From Methanoregulaceae archaeon (GTDB taxonomy: Archaea; Halobacteriota; Methanomicrobia; Methanomicrobiales; Methanospirillaceae), in the NCBI GenBank assembly GCA_015660885.1, contig JACTUB010000006.1:1-64000 (forward strand): a stretch of DNA of 64,000 nucleotides. Reading direction: 5' to 3'. A model generated the notes under the pieces. That model worked only from the letters and a program-made list of their open reading frames with translations. It had not been told where the DNA came from and did not search any database. A program made the position numbers and the translations under genes. Positions 1-9,764 of the stretch are shown here, one piece after another. Each line of letters starts with the position of its first letter. Within the stretch, counting starts at the first letter, position 1.

Positions 1-545
1 CTGTTGCTCGCGTTCAATGCAATCGAGTAGTTCCCGATTCCGAATGTATGGGCGGGACTTTGTACCTGGCTGAACCAGACCTGTGTATTATTCCCGGTAA
101 CGTTCCTGAACGACCAGTTCCACCTCGTCGGTTTATTAGTCGAGGTATCGGTGAACTGTACGGGTAGCGGAGCGGTTCCGGACGTAACATCCGCAGTGAA
201 TCGCGCTACCGGGGCTACAACAGTTGTGCTGACGTTGATGAACGTAACCTGCGTTGAGATGCTGGAACCGGCACTGTTGCTCGCGTTCAATGCAATCGAG
301 TAGTTCCCGACTCCGAATGTATGGGCGGGACTTTGTACCTGGCTGAACCAAACCTGAGTATTATTCCCGGTAACGTTCCGGAATGACCAGTTCCATGTCG
401 TCGGTGTATTGGTCGAGGTATCGGTGAACTGTACAGGTAATGGGGGAGTACCGGTTGTAACATCCGCAGTGAAGTATGCAACCGGGGCTATAACAACTGG
501 ACTGAGCGTGAAGGTAAAGACGGTTTCTGAACCTTTCGTAACCGT
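1..545 (-). repeat. Tandem PKD-domain repeats, 273-bp period
   Basis: The stretch beginning CTGTTGCTCGCGTTCAATGC at position 1 recurs at 274, a 273-bp (91-residue) period. A nearly identical copy lies at 3123-3350. Each unit encodes a PKD variant in which the usual W-x-F-G-D-G turn is replaced by WSFRNVTGNN followed by a W-F/W-S segment. The array continues beyond the left edge. Confidence 0.8.
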
Positions 546-3500
546 TTTGATCTGGGTTTCTGACGGAATATACCCGGCCAGAGTTACATTCACGTCATAG
601 TCCCCTGCTAGCTGCCCGACAAACAAATGAGGTGTAGTGACCGTGGTATTAATACCGTTGATGAAGATCCAGGCTCCAACCGGCGTTGATGTGACATTGA
701 TGCTGCCAGTTTCCGGGGGAGCCGGGCTGAGCGTGAAGGTTGGTACAGTTACCGTCTGTCCGGAACTGACTGTCACAGATAGGTTATCTGGTATTAGATA
801 GCCGTCACGCATCACCGTCACATCGTAGGTTCCTGGATCAATTCCTATCTCTTTTCCAGTGTTTGTCATCAATCCGGTGCCATCCCCGCCAATTACGATC
901 TCGGCGTCTACAGGAATGGAATTGACGACAAGGTTACCTGCGGGTGGTTGATAATCTGGTGCAGTCGGATCATTCGATCCACCCGGTTGCAGCACGAAGT
1001 TGGGCATAGTCCACGTATTGCCTGGAGTTACGAGCCCAAATACAGACTGGTCGCTGAAGCCTGTACGTGTCACACTTACGGTATGGGTACCTGGGTCTGC
1101 GGGATAAATGGTACTATTTGTCAGTTTACTTTTTTGCAGCACTCCGTCAATATAAATCGAGGCTCCCAATTGAGATGAATTAGGAACTGGCGTGGAATTT
1201 ACCTTTATATAACCCGGTCCACCATATGATTGGATACTAAATTTCAAGCTGCTACTACCACTCACCGTTGGTGCAGTGTAATTGCTTACTTTAATAAAGT
1301 AATCAGTTCCATTTGCCAGAGTTTTTGGAATACTCCAGAGATAGATTCCATTCGATGCAGGTACTGTAGTGATAGTCAGCGCCTTCGTTGGTCCAGTACC
1401 ATTCCACAGTTCAATATCCACATTCTTTCCGGATAACCCCGTCTGGATCCAGGTAATATTACGTTTATATCCCATGTACCAGGTCTCGCCTCCGATGGAG
1501 ATGTCGCCTCCTTTAGGAGCTGTCACTTCAATCGAAGAACCGGGACAGGTGCTGAGGTACTGGGTTGTACCAGTTCCTGCGGTTTTGTCGCTATATTGCG
1601 GATGTTCATAGACCGACAGCGAGGAATCTGCGGAGGGATCCTTCGATTTCGCAAAAATATAGGCTTCCGACATCGAGATTTTTTGATCGCCATTGGTATC
1701 TGCCACACGCCCTGCACCGATATCGATCATCGCCACCCCGGCCATCCACGCGTTGGAGAAGCCATTCCCCCAGGAAGGTTCACTCCCGTTTGCCGCTGTT
1801 GCTATCACCCGGTTCTGGGGCCCGGTGTATTTGTCAATGAAATTATCGACAAAACCTCCACTGTTACATTGCTCCATTACCATCGTGATATTCTTCGGAT
1901 TTTTTGGCAGTAAGGCTACAAATTCAGTATCATTGATATATTCCTGATTCCAGGTGTAATAGATTGAACTGTTAATTCCTGACCAGTATTTGGTATCATT
2001 TCCGCCATGGCCTGTCGTGAATATGAAAAGACTGTCCTGATTTGTGAGTGTGGTATTCAGACTCTTGAGGGTAGCATTTATATTGGCTTTTGTAGCATCA
2101 CCGGTCACATCGCTTGAGCCATCCGTACTATTATCAAGATTACGGGGAGAATTATCCGTTATAATGGTGCCATCTGGCTTGGTTGCGTTGTGCCGGTCAA
2201 TACCGGAACTCGTTCCATCTGACATCAGCACTGTAATATGGTTTCTTGGATAGCCGTAGGTCTGGTTCAAGGTCTGATACATGAAGGAAATGTCATTCCA
2301 GTATCGTATATGATTCTGAGACGCGTTGAACCCACCGTCTATGAGGAGCGCATATTTATGACTGCAGTCCGGGCCAGTACATGCTGGTCCCAAATTAAGA
2401 AATCCCAGTCCCCCGCCCGGGTTGGGTGATGGTGAATTAACTGAGTTCGGGTCACCAACCGAGTTTGGATCACCGCCGGGATCCGAGAAATTTCCCGCGA
2501 GCGGCTTGAAATCAATGTTCGTTGAAAGTGATTCAGCGTTATATACAGTCGAAACACCGGTGTCATTATCAACCTGGACATACCTCACCGGGTGATCCCC
2601 GTTGGCACGCGGACCGTCATCTATGAATATAACATAACCCTTGGTGGACAATGTTATTGGGTCCTTGTCCCCCCAAAGTTGAATCGTTGACCCGGTGGTT
2701 TCCTGAGTCGGGCTGTTCGACAATGATATCGTCGATATATCACCATTGGGTATTATTGTTGGGTCATTGATCACAATTTGAGCCGCTTTTTCTAAATCCG
2801 GAGCCAGTGGAGTCACATTCACCGAAATGGTTGCATTTGTTCTATAATCACTGCTTATACTGTTCGAGGCGTGTATTACGGGGAAATACGTACTTTCATT
2901 CGTGTATGTATGAGTTAATAGGGAACCGGGTGAGGATAAGTTTGCTACCGTCCCATCCCCGAAATCATACCAGACATCTGTCGGGCTTCCTGTTGAAATG
3001 TCGGTAAATTCAACGGCAAGGGGCGCTGTACCGTTCGTAGTGTTTACGAGATAATCTGCATGCACGCCGCCCAGTGCCGTTACGTTGATGAATGTTCCCG
3101 GCATTGAGACATTATACCCGGCACTGTTGCTTGCGTTCAATGCAATCGAGTAGTTCCCGACTCCAAATGTCTTTTCGGGATTCTGACTGGTGCTCCACCA
3201 TACCTCAGTATTATTTCCTGTAACGTTCCTGAACGACCAGTTCCAAGATATTGGAGTACCAGTCGAGGTATCAGTGAACTGTACAGGTAGGGGGGCAGTC
3301 CCGGATGTAACATTCGTAGTGAAACTCGCTGTCGGGGTTACACCAGCTGCTGTGACGTTGATATACCCAATCTTCCGCGTGCTATTGTATCCGCCTGCAT
3401 TGTACGCTTGCAATGCTACCGAATAGGTTCCCGGCACGGTATAGGTATGGGACGGGTTTTGCGCCGATGACCCGGCGGGCATTAACCGCCATACGTCATT

Positions 3501-6500
3501 ATCAAAACTATTGAAACCGTCCCTACCGCCCATCAACACGATGCTGCCGTCCGGCATTGCCACGCTGCTATGACCAGCTCGTGCAGTCCATCCGGTACTC
3601 GCGTTTACCTGTGTCCATGTTGTACCGTTATCCATTGATCGCCACGCGTCACCCATATATCCGTAGTAGTCTGTACCCCCAATCAGCACTATGCTGCCGT
3701 CCGGCATTGCCACGCTGCTATGACCAGCTCGTGCCATCCACTCGGCACCTGCGTTCATTTGGGTCCACGTTGCGCCGTTATCCGCTGACCGCCACGTGTC
3801 ATTCTTATAGCTGGCACTGTTGCCCACACCGCCCGTCAGGACGATGCCACCATCGGGCAGTACTACGCTGCTTGGAGCGGATCTTGGCGACCACCCGGCA
3901 CTCGCGTTCATCTGGGTCCACGTTGCGCCTTTATCCGTTGACCGCCACACATCATTCTTAGGGCTGTTGCTGTCATAACCGCCCATCAGTACAATGCTGC
4001 CATCTGGCATTGCTACGCTGCTATGACCGCCTCTTGCCGTCCACCCGGAACTCGCATTCACCTCAGTCCACGTTGCACCGTTATCCGTTGACCGCCACGT
4101 GTCATTCGTATAGCCGCTAATTATGTCACCCCCCATCAGCACAATGCTGCCGTCCGACAGCGCCACGCTGGTGTGACCCTCTCTTGCCGTCCACCCGGCA
4201 CTCGCGTTTACCTGTGTCCACGTTGCACCATTATCCGTTGACCGCCACACATCATTCTTAGAGCCGTCTATGGGGTCATGACCGCCCATCAGCACAATGC
4301 TGCCGTCCGGCTGCGCCACGCTGCTGTGCTCGTATCTCGCCGACCACCCGGCACTTGCATTCACCAGTGTCCATGGTGCCGTGAAATTCTCGTCACCGAA
4401 GTACCATGCCCAGCCAGTGGGGGAACCGGTCGAAGTTTCAGTGAATTGCACGGTAAGCGGTGCTGCGCCGGAAGTAACGTTGGCGGTGAAGTAAGCAACT
4501 GGCAAAGTGAAAGATGGTGAGGTGAGTGGCAGATAATCTCCGCGTTTCGCAATCATTCCTGAATAATTGAAAGGAATGAGGGTATTGCCCAACCCATCCC
4601 CATTCGTATCAACACCCATATAATCGCTCCAGTAGTTACCTCCAAGATATGAACCGCCGATAATATTTGTTCCGGGTGTTTTGGTCACATTATAGATATT
4701 AGGCCAATCTCCTTGTCGGTCATCAACAGTTACATAATTATTTTTGAAATAGTTATTATAAATCAGGTTATCAGTAGCCGTATTTCCTGTAAGTATAATT
4801 CCCACATCAGTACTGTTGGTGACGAAATTTCCTGTTATGTTACTGTAGCTCGTGAAAGAAATGCCAATTCCTACTAAATTTCTGTCGAAAATATTATTTT
4901 GTATGATATGGTTTGTTGGACCATACCCTAGATTGGAATATATTATAGCAATACCATCATTATCATTATTTTTTGCGGTGTTATGAGTGAAGTTGTTGTA
5001 ATAGCTGCCTTGAGAGGAGAATCCATTTCCCTTATCATTGTTTGCGGTATTATCGGCTATGGTGTTATTCATTCCTGAATACACGAAAAATCCACTTGCT
5101 GAATTGTAATTCAAAGTGTTCCCAGAAAATGTACTATTATTACAATATGAGGCATTAATTCCATGGAAGGTATTATTTCTCGCGATATTATTGATGACGG
5201 TATTGTTATCATTTTCGATATATAACCCGTTATTGCCGTTATATGCGAGTGTGTTATCTCGTACGGAAATATTCCATCCCGACACCCACATTCCATCATA
5301 CGTATTGTTGGTAGCAGTATTGTTCGTGAGCGTGAGGTTGCGACCGGCAATCTGCATCCCATTTTGATTACTGGTGTAAGTAATATTATGTAAAAGTCCG
5401 TAATCCATATTCCAATAATAAATTCCCAACCCCCAGTCTGTGAGGGTAACATTGCTAATGGTGACATTATTATAGCCAGCCGTTGAGATTCCTGAGGTTC
5501 CCCCGGTATCTATCCCGTCAATAATATGGCCGTTACCATCGAATGTCACATCAGAAGACGAGATACCGATGCATGTGAGTGCATTGCTATCCAGGATATC
5601 ATTTTCAAGAGTGAACGAACCTGGGGAAGAGATTACACCGCATCCGGTAATGCCAGTGGTTACACCAGGAGTTACGAGCGGCAGATAATCGCCACCGAAT
5701 AGGATTCCATTGGTATTATTATAGGGCAGGAGAGTATTGCCCAATCCATCCCCATTCGTATCAATACCCGTATAATTGCTCCAATAGTTTCCGCCAAGCC
5801 ATGAACCATTAATAATGTTTGTGCCTGCTGTCTTTGTTATATTCCAGAAATTTGTACTGTCATCTTGTGCATTATTGGGATTACTGAAATAATTGTTAAA
5901 AATGGTGTTACTATTCGATGAAGTAAGGTAGATTCCATACTGGGTGTTATTAATCATATAATTATTGATGATAATATTGTTTGTAGAGTTATGATCAAGC
6001 ATTATACCCCGATGATTTCCAGCAGCCCAATTCTGGATGACGGTGTTGTTACCAGAGGAATAAAGCTCGATACCATTGTAAGATCCAGTGACATTGTTCT
6101 GGGAAATATTGGTGTTGGTATTAGAGGAACTAGAGAAAATGCCATACCCCATATTAGTGATATAGTTTTGGGATATGGTAGTATTGTTAGAGGAATCAAC
6201 GTCAATACCGGAATCAGTTGAATTATTTTTTCCAATAAAATTGTTCTGGAAGATGGTAGTATTACTAGAACCACTCACTGAGATACTCCAATTATTTGTA
6301 GTGAGATTGTTTTGGTAGAGAACGGTGTCATTTGATGAATAAACGAAAATTCCATAACGATTTCCATTTACATTGTTATCGTGGACTGTAGTGTTGCGAC
6401 TATTGGAATAAACGTAGATACCCCACCCGGAGTTTCCAGTGGCATTGTTCTGGATGATTGTATTGTTACTAGAGGTGGTGGTCGTGATACCTGCGGTATT

Positions 6501-9098
6501 TCCAGTAGCATCGTTCTGGATGATGGTGTTACCAGACGAAGAAGCGTAGATACCCCAATAATTATTAGTGAGTGTGAGATACGAAAGGTTACAATTGTTA
6601 GCGCCGGATCGGAGATAAATGCCGCCCATACTTGAACTTGATGTATTTTCCACGGTAAAGCTGCTGAGGTTTACTGAGCTGGCAGTCACATCAAAGACAC
6701 TTTTATTTATGTCGTTGGCCTGAACGATGGTATCGGATGGATTCCCAGAAGCTGAACGGATGATAAGCGATTTGTTCACCACCACATTTTCAGAATACAC
6801 ACCGGGGTCTACTTCAATGATATGGCCTGCCAAGGTGTTGACATCATTTATCGCTCCTTGGATTGTCGTATAGTTGAAGTGCGTATTGAGGTTGTGGACC
6901 GGAGCTGACGGGAGATTGTTCGTCAGCGGGAGATTGTCTACATTCCCTGAAGTGATGTTATACGGAGAGTCGCAAATCCCATCTTGATTCGCATCAACAC
7001 ACGTCTGGGAAAAGCCAGTGCCGGAAGTGTTTCCCCAGAAGTTGCCGCCAAAGTTGGAACCACCGATAATATTGGTGCCTAAAGTTTTGGTTGTGTTCCA
7101 GGTGTTGCTATAAGGTGCATTGTAAAAGTACACTCCATCGTGAGTGTTGTTGAAATAATTATTGAAAAAGGAATTATTGGATACACTATCGATAAAGATG
7201 GGATTGCTGAATTTAGAAATACTATTGTTGACTATTGTGTTATATTGTGTATATGAACCACCACTTAGATAAATTCCTCCCCAATTTCCCAAACCGGTGA
7301 TAGTATTATTTGTGATTGTATTGTTTCCGCTCATAACCAAGATACCCATATAGGGAACTTGGAATATTGTATTATCATGAATAAAGTTATTATTATTGGA
7401 ATTAATTGAAATTCCATAATTAGTATTGCCTAAAGCTGTATTGTGGTCGATATTTGTATGACCACTATCAACTGAGAACCCAATGGCTGTGTTTAAACTG
7501 GCATTGTTGTTAACAAGGTGTAGGTAATCGCATCCAGTTGCAATATCCATTCCCAAGCTATTGCTATTAGCGGTCGTATTTTCGATTACACTTGAATTCA
7601 CATTCCAGTATACAAGACCCGCATACCAGTCTGTAAGTGTCACATTCCGGATGGTGACATTTTGCAATGTTTTGGATAAATTATATGCATAAATACCATA
7701 GGTGGGGGGGCTGGTTGTATCGGTTCCGTCAATCGTGTATCCATTGCCATCAAAGGTAACATCGGATGATGTAATATTGATGCAGACAGTTGCGCTGCTA
7801 TTCAGGATATTATTCTGAAGCGTGTACGAACCCGAAGAAGAGATTACCCCGCATCCAGTAAGATTTGGAGAAATCACCGTGATATACCCTCCTTTCCGTG
7901 TGCTGTTGTACCCGCCGGCATTGAATGCTTGCAATGCTACCTGATAGGTCCCCGGCGCAGAGTAGGTATGGGACGGGTTCTGGGCAGACGATCCAATGGG
8001 ATTCAGCCGCCACACGTCGTTTGTATAGGTAAAGGTGTCAATACTACCACCAAACAGCACGATGCTTCCGTCCGGCATCACCACGCTGCTTTGATAGGCT
8101 CGTGCCGACCATCCAGCACTCGCGGTCACCTGCGTCCACGTAGTACCATTATCTGTCGACCGCCACACGTCATTCTTCAAACTGCCATCAATACCACCCA
8201 TCAGGACGATACTACCATCCGGCATTACCAAACTGCTGTGAGTGGACCGTGCCGTCCATCCAGAAGTTGCGTTGATCAGCGTCCACGTAGCGCCATTATC
8301 CGTCGACCGCCACGTGTCATTTAAGTAGTTGCTTCCGTCATATCCACCCATTAGCACGATACTACCATCTGACATTGCCACGATACTTAGATCAGCCCTT
8401 CTAGTCCACCCAGAACTCGCGTTTACCTCAGTCCAAGTAGCGCCATTATCCTTCGATCGCCACGTGTCATTGAACAAATTGCTACTGCTGATCATACCGC
8501 CCATCAGCACGATGCTGCCATCCGGCATTGCCTCGCTTCTAAACAAGTATCTTGCCGGCCAAGGGGCACTTGCGTTCATCAGTGTCCAAGTAGCACCGTT
8601 ATCCGTTGACCGCCACACGTCATTCTTATAGCCGCCGCTGTCGAGACCGCCCATCAGCACGATGCTGCCGTCCGGCATCGCCACGCTGCTGTGCGCAAAT
8701 CGTGCTGACCATCCAGGACTCGCGTTCATTAGTGTCCAGGTAGCACCGTTATCCGTTGACCGCCACACGTCATTCTTATAGCCGCCGCTATCCCGACCAC
8801 CCATCAGCACGATGCTACCGTCCGGCATCAGCACACTGCTCTGATAGGATCTCGCGGTCCACTCAGCACTCGCATTCACCTGCGTCCAAGATGCCGAATA
8901 ATTCTCGTCGCCGAAGAACCATGTCCAGCCGGTGGGACTTCCGGTCGATTCGTCCGTAAATGTTACGTTCAATGGTACTGGACCCGAAGTCGGTGTGCCA
9001 GTGAATACTGCTATCGGGGCCGCTGCCTGCACACCCTGAACAAGAACCAGAAAGAGAAGAATGGCAATAACAATCATTAATACACGTGACGTTTTCAT
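1..9098 (-). CDS. Giant secreted multidomain surface protein (PKD, kelch, NosD, caspase-like, PEGA), 3' end outside window
   Basis: One frame is open from an ATG at 9098 to the left edge (over 3,030 codons); I translated it throughout, met no stop, and confirmed the frame at more than ten places. A GGGAG ribosome site lies about 7 nt upstream. Order by approximate residue: signal peptide 1-27; first half of a PKD domain; six kelch-like units (about 65-363); second half of that PKD; three NosD-type right-handed beta-helix blocks (about 410-733, 735-1136, 1143-1526), each ending in a Ca-loop-like D-x-N-x-D-G motif; a second split PKD holding six more kelch-like units (about 1533-1899); two PKDs; a caspase-like peptidase module (about 2240-2513, His2364 and Cys2411) with an EF-hand-like DTNGDQKISMSE loop; an Ig-like stretch; three PEGA repeats; PKD repeats running off the edge. 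Probably a cell-surface adhesin or processing enzyme; the true function is unknown. The C-terminal anchor is not visible. Confidence 0.93.
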   Translation of the reverse strand, partial: MKTSRVLMIVIAILLFLVLVQGVQAAAPIAVFTGTPTSGPVPLNVTFTDESTGSPTGWTWFFGDENYSASWTQVNASAEWTARSYQSSVLMPDGSIVLMGGRDSGGYKNDVWRSTDNGATWTLMNASPGWSARFAHSSVAMPDGSIVLMGGLDSGGYKNDVWRSTDNGATWTLMNASAPWPARYLFRSEAMPDGSIVLMGGMISSSNLFNDTWRSKDNGATWTEVNASSGWTRRADLSIVAMSDGSIVLMGGYDGSNYLNDTWRSTDNGATWTLINATSGWTARSTHSSLVMPDGSIVLMGGIDGSLKNDVWRSTDNGTTWTQVTASAGWSARAYQSSVVMPDGSIVLFGGSIDTFTYTNDVWRLNPIGSSAQNPSHTYSAPGTYQVALQAFNAGGYNSTRKGGYITVISPNLTGCGVISSSGSYTLQNNILNSSATVCINITSSDVTFDGNGYTIDGTDTTSPPTYGIYAYNLSKTLQNVTIRNVTLTDWYAGLVYWNVNSSVIENTTANSNSLGMDIATGCDYLHLVNNNASLNTAIGFSVDSGHTNIDHNTALGNTNYGISINSNNNNFIHDNTIFQVPYMGILVMSGNNTITNNTITGLGNWGGIYLSGGSYTQYNTIVNNSISKFSNPIFIDSVSNNSFFNNYFNNTHDGVYFYNAPYSNTWNTTKTLGTNIIGGSNFGGNFWGNTSGTGFSQTCVDANQDGICDSPYNITSGNVDNLPLTNNLPSAPVHNLNTHFNYTTIQGAINDVNTLAGHIIEVDPGVYSENVVVNKSLIIRSASGNPSDTIVQANDINKSVFDVTASSVNLSSFTVENTSSSSMGGIYLRSGANNCNLSYLTLTNNYWGIYASSSGNTIIQNDATGNTAGITTTTSSNNTIIQNNATGNSGWGIYVYSNSRNTTVHDNNVNGNRYGIFVYSSNDTVLYQNNLTTNNWSISVSGSSNTTIFQNNFIGKNNSTDSGIDVDSSNNTTISQNYITNMGYGIFSSSSNTNTNISQNNVTGSYNGIELYSSGNNTVIQNWAAGNHRGIMLDHNSTNNIIINNYMINNTQYGIYLTSSNSNTIFNNYFSNPNNAQDDSTNFWNITKTAGTNIINGSWLGGNYWSNYTGIDTNGDGLGNTLLPYNNTNGILFGGDYLPLVTPGVTTGITGCGVISSPGSFTLENDILDSNALTCIGISSSDVTFDGNGHIIDGIDTGGTSGISTAGYNNVTISNVTLTDWGLGIYYWNMDYGLLHNITYTSNQNGMQIAGRNLTLTNNTATNNTYDGMWVSGWNISVRDNTLAYNGNNGLYIENDNNTVINNIARNNTFHGINASYCNNSTFSGNTLNYNSASGFFVYSGMNNTIADNTANNDKGNGFSSQGSYYNNFTHNTAKNNDNDGIAIIYSNLGYGPTNHIIQNNIFDRNLVGIGISFTSYSNITGNFVTNSTDVGIILTGNTATDNLIYNNYFKNNYVTVDDRQGDWPNIYNVTKTPGTNIIGGSYLGGNYWSDYMGVDTNGDGLGNTLIPFNYSGMIAKRGDYLPLTSPSFTLPVAYFTANVTSGAAPLTVQFTETSTGSPTGWAWYFGDENFTAPWTLVNASAGWSARYEHSSVAQPDGSIVLMGGHDPIDGSKNDVWRSTDNGATWTQVNASAGWTAREGHTSVALSDGSIVLMGGDIISGYTNDTWRSTDNGATWTEVNASSGWTARGGHSSVAMPDGSIVLMGGYDSNSPKNDVWRSTDKGATWTQMNASAGWSPRSAPSSVVLPDGGIVLTGGVGNSASYKNDTWRSADNGATWTQMNAGAEWMARAGHSSVAMPDGSIVLIGGTDYYGYMGDAWRSMDNGTTWTQVNASTGWTARAGHSSVAMPDGSIVLMGGRDGFNSFDNDVWRLMPAGSSAQNPSHTYTVPGTYSVALQAYNAGGYNSTRKIGYINVTAAGVTPTASFTTNVTSGTAPLPVQFTDTSTGTPISWNWSFRNVTGNNTEVWWSTSQNPEKTFGVGNYSIALNASNSAGYNVSMPGTFINVTALGGVHADYLVNTTNGTAPLAVEFTDISTGSPTDVWYDFGDGTVANLSSPGSLLTHTYTNESTYFPVIHASNSISSDYRTNATISVNVTPLAPDLEKAAQIVINDPTIIPNGDISTISLSNSPTQETTGSTIQLWGDKDPITLSTKGYVIFIDDGPRANGDHPVRYVQVDNDTGVSTVYNAESLSTNIDFKPLAGNFSDPGGDPNSVGDPNSVNSPSPNPGGGLGFLNLGPACTGPDCSHKYALLIDGGFNASQNHIRYWNDISFMYQTLNQTYGYPRNHITVLMSDGTSSGIDRHNATKPDGTIITDNSPRNLDNSTDGSSDVTGDATKANINATLKSLNTTLTNQDSLFIFTTGHGGNDTKYWSGINSSIYYTWNQEYINDTEFVALLPKNPKNITMVMEQCNSGGFVDNFIDKYTGPQNRVIATAANGSEPSWGNGFSNAWMAGVAMIDIGAGRVADTNGDQKISMSEAYIFAKSKDPSADSSLSVYEHPQYSDKTAGTGTTQYLSTCPGSSIEVTAPKGGDISIGGETWYMGYKRNITWIQTGLSGKNVDIELWNGTGPTKALTITTVPASNGIYLWSIPKTLANGTDYFIKVSNYTAPTVSGSSSLKFSIQSYGGPGYIKVNSTPVPNSSQLGASIYIDGVLQKSKLTNSTIYPADPGTHTVSVTRTGFSDQSVFGLVTPGNTWTMPNFVLQPGGSNDPTAPDYQPPAGNLVVNSIPVDAEIVIGGDGTGLMTNTGKEIGIDPGTYDVTVMRDGYLIPDNLSVTVSSGQTVTVPTFTLSPAPPETGSINVTSTPVGAWIFINGINTTVTTPHLFVGQLAGDYDVNVTLAGYIPSETQIKTVTKGSETVFTFTLSPVVIAPVAYFTADVTTGTPPLPVQFTDTSTNTPTTWNWSFRNVTGNNTQVWFSQVQSPAHTFGVGNYSIALNASNSAGSSISTQVTFINVSTTVVAPVARFTADVTSGTAPLPVQFTDTSTNKPTRWNWSFRNVTGNNTQVWFSQVQSPAHTFGIGNYSIALNASN
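3480..4400 (-). repeat. Six tandem kelch-like units, block 2
   Basis: The same unit as in block 1, again six times, with the core DGSIVLMGG and NDxWRSTDNG. It is flanked by the same split PKD halves: W-Y-F-G-D-E-N before it and SSAQNPSHTY after it in protein order. The two blocks are probably an internal duplication of the whole PKD/propeller unit. Confidence 0.85.
7990..8915 (-). repeat. Six tandem kelch-like units (about 150-156 bp each), block 1
   Basis: Six units share the core PDGSIVLMGG followed by NDVWRSTDNGATWT and a W-x-A-R turn. Adjacent units around 8611 and 8761 are nearly identical at the DNA level over the first 60 bases, which suggests recent unit duplication or gene conversion. 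The Gly-Gly followed by a spaced Trp is what kelch/galactose-oxidase-like blades show. The block sits inside a PKD domain. Confidence 0.85.
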
Positions 9099-9764
9099 GA
9101 TATACTCCCAATTTCGATCTCCCAATCTCAAGTATAGTAGGCGGTCATCAGGATGACTGAAGAATGTCGGGAAATATTTTGGCGCGCTGAATAAATGATA
9201 ATATAATATATAAAATATTTAATGACTATGCAAGGCATTAACGCAATGCATTAGAATATATTTTTGATCCGTTATCTTGCGGTAATGCCGAATGTGACCG
9301 GAACACAGGGTCGATAAACCGGGATTACTATCAATAGCAATCAAAATACGGGATATTCTGAAGGCATTGACCGCCGTTCAGGCTAATAAAATTGAATATT
9401 TTTTTTCCATGAGGGTTCCTTTGATGTAAGAGCTCACAGACTCATTTAATGTGAAATAAAAAGAAAACCGGCAGAAAACGATTGATATCCCTGAGAATTA
9501 TTTTTTAGATGACGGGGCAATTTTTTATTCTGTTTATGCGGGATCACGCGATTGCATGAGGTATATTTTTTTGTTATTTTCTTCCCCAATTTTACTATTT
9601 GTAGTACCCGGGTTACTGTAAATGAAACCGAAACTGCATTTGGTAAGTTATATAAGCAGTTAAAATATAATTCCAAACATTTTTGTGCCTGCTTTCTGGC
9701 GGTCACACATATAACACTCGGTGAACAGATGGTGAGAAGTGGTGGGAAATATCAGGTGTATTCC
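9099..9764. promoter_or_regulatory. AT-rich divergent intergenic region between two surface-protein genes
   Basis: This gap carries both promoters of the divergent surface-protein genes. For the plus-strand gene a box A-like TTATATAA lies at 9648-9655, about 110 bases before the chosen ATG, implying a leader of roughly 85-90 nt. An A/T-only stretch at 9195-9225 (ataatataatatataaaa) could be the minus-strand promoter. A longer plus-strand frame opens at 9552, but it lies upstream of this box A and its first 71 codons look non-coding. Confidence 0.55.

Noticed and set aside
3557..3961. Plus-strand frames over the kelch region
   Set aside because: Repetitive shadows (Arg/Cys/His-rich) of the minus-strand giant gene.
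4540..7870. CRISPR array suspected from regular repeats
   Set aside because: The repeats are imperfect codon-level repeats inside the NosD coding frame; there are no identical repeats with unique spacers.
9552..9764. Longer start for the surface protein
   Set aside because: The signal peptide and the box A at 9648 place the real start at 9765.
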